This document shows positions 61,042 through 64,000 of a stretch of DNA of 64,000 nucleotides, one piece after another. Both the position numbers and the translations under genes were made by a program. The stretch is taken from the NCBI RefSeq assembly GCF_000766865.1, contig NZ_JNFA01000028.1:1-64000 (forward strand), given 5' to 3'. A model generated the notes under the pieces. That model was given only the letters and a program-made list of their open reading frames with translations. It made no database searches and was not told the origin of the DNA. Source of the stretch: Listeria booriae. GTDB lineage: Bacteria > Bacillota > Bacilli > Lactobacillales > Listeriaceae. How positions within the stretch are numbered: the stretch's first letter is position 1; every line of letters begins with the position of its first letter.

Positions 61042-62154
61042 ATGTTGATTAAGAAGGCGGAAATATTCCACTTGCAAATGCCGCTTCTAGCTCCGTTTAA
61101 GACGAGTTATGGTGAAATGAGTATAAAACACTTATGCATCGTGAAATTGGTCTCAGAAGACGGTATAGAGGGCTATGGCGAGCTAGATGCATTTGAGGTC
61201 CCTTGGTACACAGAAGAAACGACAGAAACGGCTAGCTTAATCATCAAATCTCATTTATTACCTCAACTAAAAGGCGTGGATTTACAAAATCCGAATCAAG
61301 TGAATACGTTGTTCAAGGTTTTTCGAGGAAACGAGATGGCCAAAGCGGCTGTCGAAACAGCAATTTGGGATATGTTTGCCAAAGCATCTAATCAACCGTT
61401 AGCCACATTTTTAGGAGGCTCCATCGGCGACATTGACGTAGGTGTGAGCATTGGTATTCAAGAAAGCCCAGAAATTTTAGTCAATGTTGTTCGAAAATAT
61501 GTTTCTGAAGGCTACTCACGTGTGAAACTAAAGATCAAACCAGGCTCTGATGTCGAATCTGTCAAGCAGGTCAGAGCAACTTTTCCGAATTTAAGCTTGA
61601 TGGTAGATGCTAATTCTGCGTATACAAGAGCGGATATTGAAACGTTAAAGAAACTTGATAAGTACGACTTGGCAATGATAGAGCAGCCTTTTGGGACAAC
61701 GGATTTTGTAGATCATGCATGGCTTCAAAAACAAATTGCTACCCCAGTATGTTTGGATGAGAATATTCGATCTTTAGAAGATGTGAAACAAGCCTTCACG
61801 CTACAAAGCGCAAAAGCAATTAATCTGAAAATAGCAAGAGTTGGCGGTTTAGCAGAAGCAATAAAAATCGCAGAATTCTGCTTTGAAAACAATATGTTAG
61901 TTTGGTGTGGCGGAATGTATGAGGCTGGAATTGGTCGAGCACATAATATCGCATTGGCGTCGCGCGCAGAATTCACATTTCCTGGTGATATATCTGCATC
62001 AAATCGTTACTTTCATCAAGATATTATTCAAGATGAAATTACAATTAATAATGGAAAAATAGCAACGCCTACAAATATAGGAATAGGTGTTACGGTAGAT
62101 CAGCCAGTCTTGGAGAGCTACTGCACGAAACGAGAAGTCATTGTGTTAGACTGA
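61042..62154 (+). CDS. menC: o-Succinylbenzoate synthase (enolase superfamily)
   Basis: A 370-residue enolase-superfamily enzyme. The Lys pair is in 'RVKLKIKP', the metal-binding Asp in 'LMVDANSAYT', Glu in 'MIEQPFG', Asp in 'CLDENIRS', and the second Lys in 'AINLKIARVGG'. This is the NSAR/OSBS layout, which makes o-succinylbenzoate for menaquinone; N-acylamino acid racemase activity cannot be excluded. It sits between tagA and tagO, ten bases after tagA. Confidence 0.85.
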   Translation: MLIKKAEIFHLQMPLLAPFKTSYGEMSIKHLCIVKLVSEDGIEGYGELDAFEVPWYTEETTETASLIIKSHLLPQLKGVDLQNPNQVNTLFKVFRGNEMAKAAVETAIWDMFAKASNQPLATFLGGSIGDIDVGVSIGIQESPEILVNVVRKYVSEGYSRVKLKIKPGSDVESVKQVRATFPNLSLMVDANSAYTRADIETLKKLDKYDLAMIEQPFGTTDFVDHAWLQKQIATPVCLDENIRSLEDVKQAFTLQSAKAINLKIARVGGLAEAIKIAEFCFENNMLVWCGGMYEAGIGRAHNIALASRAEFTFPGDISASNRYFHQDIIQDEITINNGKIATPTNIGIGVTVDQPVLESYCTKREVIVLD

Positions 62155-62174
62155 AGGATGGAGCTGAAATTAAG

Positions 62175-63227
62175 TTGCAAATATGGATTATGATTATTTG
62201 TTTTCTAATCGGGATTTTACTTATTCCGTTAGTGCGCAAATTTGCTTTTTTTATAAATGCTGTGGATGAGCCGCGGGAAAGACATATTCATAAAAAAATC
62301 ACCCCAACATTAGGTGGACTTGCTATTTTCCTTTCTTTTACGGTAGGGATGATTTTGCTAGCTGTCGATAAAACCGAATTTTTGCCAGTGTACATAGGTG
62401 CGTTGATTATTGTTACAACTGGACTTATTGATGATATTATCGAATTATCGCCTCGTTGGAAGCTTGTTGGTCAAATCGCTGCGGCATTGTGCGTGGTATT
62501 ATGGGGACAAATTACGATTGAATTCATCAACATTCCGTTCGTGGGTCCGCTATACTTTGGTGGTTGGGCGATCCCGATTACAATTATTTGGATTGTTGCG
62601 ATTGTTAATGCGTTAAACCTGATTGATGGCTTGGACGGGCTTGCTGGTGGTGTTGCGATTATTGCTTTGCTGACGATTGCAGGAATGGCGCTATTGCTAC
62701 AAGATGTTTTCGTGGCACCAGTGGCATTTATGCTAATCGCCTGTATTTTGGCGTTCTTGGTGTATAATTTCCCGCCAGCTACGATATTTATGGGAGATAC
62801 AGGATCATTATTTTTAGGTTACATGATAGCAGTATTATCACTGATGGGCTTTAAAAACGTTACTTTTATTTCGATATTAGTACCTCTGATTATTCTAGGT
62901 GTGCCGCTTTCTGATACGTTTTTTGCGATTATTAGACGATTGAAGGCTAGAACGCCGATTTCGATGGCGGATCGTTCGCATATTCATCATCGTTTGCTAG
63001 CACTAGGCTTCTCGGAACGGCAAACTGTGCTACTCATATACTGCATGGCAATTCTTTTTTCCATCACAGGTTTTGTATTTTCCTTTTCAACAACGTGGGG
63101 AGCTGTTATTTTACTACTGCTACTCGCATTTTGTATTGAAATAATCGTGGAATTTATAGGGCTCATAGGCGAAAATTACCGCCCAATCTTGAATATATTA
63201 TCAAAAGTACGGCGAAAACGAAAATAA
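62175..63227 (+). CDS. tagO: Undecaprenyl-phosphate GlcNAc-1-phosphate transferase TagO
   Basis: A 350-residue polytopic membrane enzyme that starts wall teichoic acid synthesis by moving GlcNAc-1-P from UDP-GlcNAc to undecaprenyl phosphate. It has the motifs 'ERHIHKKITPTLGGLAIF', 'GLIDDIIELSPRWKL', 'ALNLIDGLDGLAGG', 'TIFMGDTGSLFLGY' and 'SHIHHRLLALGFSERQ' in the order of the WecA/TagO family. The TTG start fits the N-terminus of the first helix, with GGAG 12 bases before it. Confidence 0.94.
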   Translation: MQIWIMIICFLIGILLIPLVRKFAFFINAVDEPRERHIHKKITPTLGGLAIFLSFTVGMILLAVDKTEFLPVYIGALIIVTTGLIDDIIELSPRWKLVGQIAAALCVVLWGQITIEFINIPFVGPLYFGGWAIPITIIWIVAIVNALNLIDGLDGLAGGVAIIALLTIAGMALLLQDVFVAPVAFMLIACILAFLVYNFPPATIFMGDTGSLFLGYMIAVLSLMGFKNVTFISILVPLIILGVPLSDTFFAIIRRLKARTPISMADRSHIHHRLLALGFSERQTVLLIYCMAILFSITGFVFSFSTTWGAVILLLLLAFCIEIIVEFIGLIGENYRPILNILSKVRRKRK

Positions 63228-63277
63228 AATAAGGCGCTAAATCGATGAATGGAATCACTGGTTTAGCGCCTTATTTT
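63226..63277. terminator. Bidirectional intrinsic terminator
   Basis: A perfect 16-bp stem (63226-63241 with 63262-63277) overlaps both the tagO stop and the end of the convergent LCP gene, with T-rich flanks on each side. Confidence 0.88.
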
Positions 63278-64000
63278 ATTGATTAGTATTTTCTTCGCTG
63301 TACGGCATTGCGTTCGGGAATGGCTTATTGACACCTTTTAACTGGCTGGCAAACTCATTCGCAACACTTTCTACAGAGTTCTCATCTAGTTGGTAGTAAT
63401 AGACACCATCTTGTGGGGCATCTTCTCCTTTTAGAGCCAATGATTTCATGTCAATATCATTAGTCATACCATATTTAGCGATGGAAAGCATTTGTGAGAA
63501 AGTCATGTTTGTTTTCATGTTATCGCCGACAGCTTTGATTACGTCTGAATACTTGTTGATAGAACCGATAGAAGTTGCCTTGTCAATAATAGCTTTCATG
63601 ACAAGTTGTTGTCTTTTACCACGTTCGATATCATTATCGATGTGACGCGTCCTAGAAAGGGCAAGGGCTTGTTCGCCATTTAGCGTTTGTTTTCCCTTCT
63701 TCAATGTGATTGCGCCAGCTTTGTCGTTGGAATCTTGCTCCGTGAAATCAACTGGAACATCAACATCCACGCCATTAAGGGCATCCACAATTTCTAGAAA
63801 AGCATCAAAATTAAAGCGAATGTAGTAATCGACCGGTACTTTGAATAGGTCCTCCACGGTTTTCATTGTTAGTTCAGGTCCACCAAAAGCATGGGCCGCG
63901 TTTATTTTTGTATATCTGTTTGTTGTGTTGTCATCACTTTGAATATGAACATAAGAATCACGAGGGATACTTGTCATTTCTAATTTGTTATCTTCCACAT
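63276..64000 (-). CDS. LytR-CpsA-Psr (LCP) family wall teichoic acid ligase (5' end outside window)
   Basis: The last 241 codons of an LCP protein; the frame is open to the window edge, so its membrane anchor and start lie beyond. The conserved catalytic region includes 'MTSIPRDSYVHI', 'KINAAHAFGGPELTM', 'YIRFNFDAFLEIVDALNGVD' and 'ALSRTRHIDNDIERGKRQQ', with the Arg/Asp residues that bind the polyprenyl pyrophosphate. LCP enzymes transfer teichoic acid from its lipid carrier to peptidoglycan, the last step after TagO and TagA encoded nearby. Confidence 0.93.
   Translation of the reverse strand, partial: VEDNKLEMTSIPRDSYVHIQSDDNTTNRYTKINAAHAFGGPELTMKTVEDLFKVPVDYYIRFNFDAFLEIVDALNGVDVDVPVDFTEQDSNDKAGAITLKKGKQTLNGEQALALSRTRHIDNDIERGKRQQLVMKAIIDKATSIGSINKYSDVIKAVGDNMKTNMTFSQMLSIAKYGMTNDIDMKSLALKGEDAPQDGVYYYQLDENSVESVANEFASQLKGVNKPFPNAMPYSEENTNQ

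Overview
The window looks like a chromosome segment of a Listeriaceae member, probably a Listeria lineage well diverged from L. monocytogenes. The evidence is gene order: lipL - HD hydrolase - tautomerase - M50 protease - DUF1934 - argS - rpoE - pyrG - ami - fba - murZ - rho - rpmE - hom-thrC-thrB - tdk - prfA(RF1) - prmC - ywlC - ywlE - glyA - upp - mnaA - atpIBEFHAGDC - DUF1146 - murA - mbl - fabZ - ssb - LysM/3D protein - tagA - menC - tagO - LCP. As I remember it, this is the L. monocytogenes lmo2566-to-lmo2518 backbone in the same order. AT-rich intergenic DNA, strong AGGAGG ribosome sites, frequent TTG/GTG starts, a GW-module amidase and an LPXTG protein all fit.

Layout. 1-6.4 kb is accessory: a truncated beta-helix surface/secreted protein, a sugar transporter divergent from an AraC regulator, and a CPBP protease. 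6.5-13.6 kb holds three small peptide or membrane genes, the lipoate octanoyl-transferase LipL, an HD hydrolase, a site-2-type protease, argS and rpoE. pyrG (13.9-15.5 kb) is preceded by a leader that matches CTP-sensitive reiterative-transcription attenuation. 15.6-18.6 kb carries a YxlEFG-like ABC system and an aldo/keto reductase. 18.7-24.1 kb carries the autolysin Ami (eight GW modules in four 492-bp repeats), a lipid kinase and class II aldolase with a large palindromic leader. 24.1-27.8 kb is a gene-poor gap with two structured repeats, then murZ, rho and rpmE2. 27.9-35.6 kb is an accessory block: an orphan NanE, a nine-repeat LPXTG protein, glutathione reductase and a MepA/MepR-like efflux pair. 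35.8-47.0 kb is threonine biosynthesis, thymidine kinase, RF1 and its methylase, a DnaA-box cluster, ywlC/ywlE, a third structured repeat, glyA, upp and mnaA. 47.1-47.8 kb is a long non-coding region with switch-like RNA folds. 47.8-54.8 kb is the complete F1Fo ATP synthase operon. 54.9-64 kb holds cell envelope genes: murA, mbl, fabZ, ssb, a LysM/3D protein, tagA, menC, tagO and a truncated LCP ligase.

A theme is the cell envelope. MnaA, TagA, TagO and LCP serve wall teichoic acid synthesis and attachment; MurA and MurZ both start peptidoglycan synthesis; Mbl guides side-wall growth; Ami and the 3D protein remodel the wall. No rRNA, tRNA, CRISPR, insertion sequence or prophage was recognised. 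The most interesting non-coding signals are (1) a three-copy dispersed element whose helices show compensatory base changes, (2) a dense DnaA-box cluster between prmC and ywlC, (3) the pyrG leader, (4) a mutually exclusive hairpin set upstream of the atp operon, and (5) the palindrome before fba.
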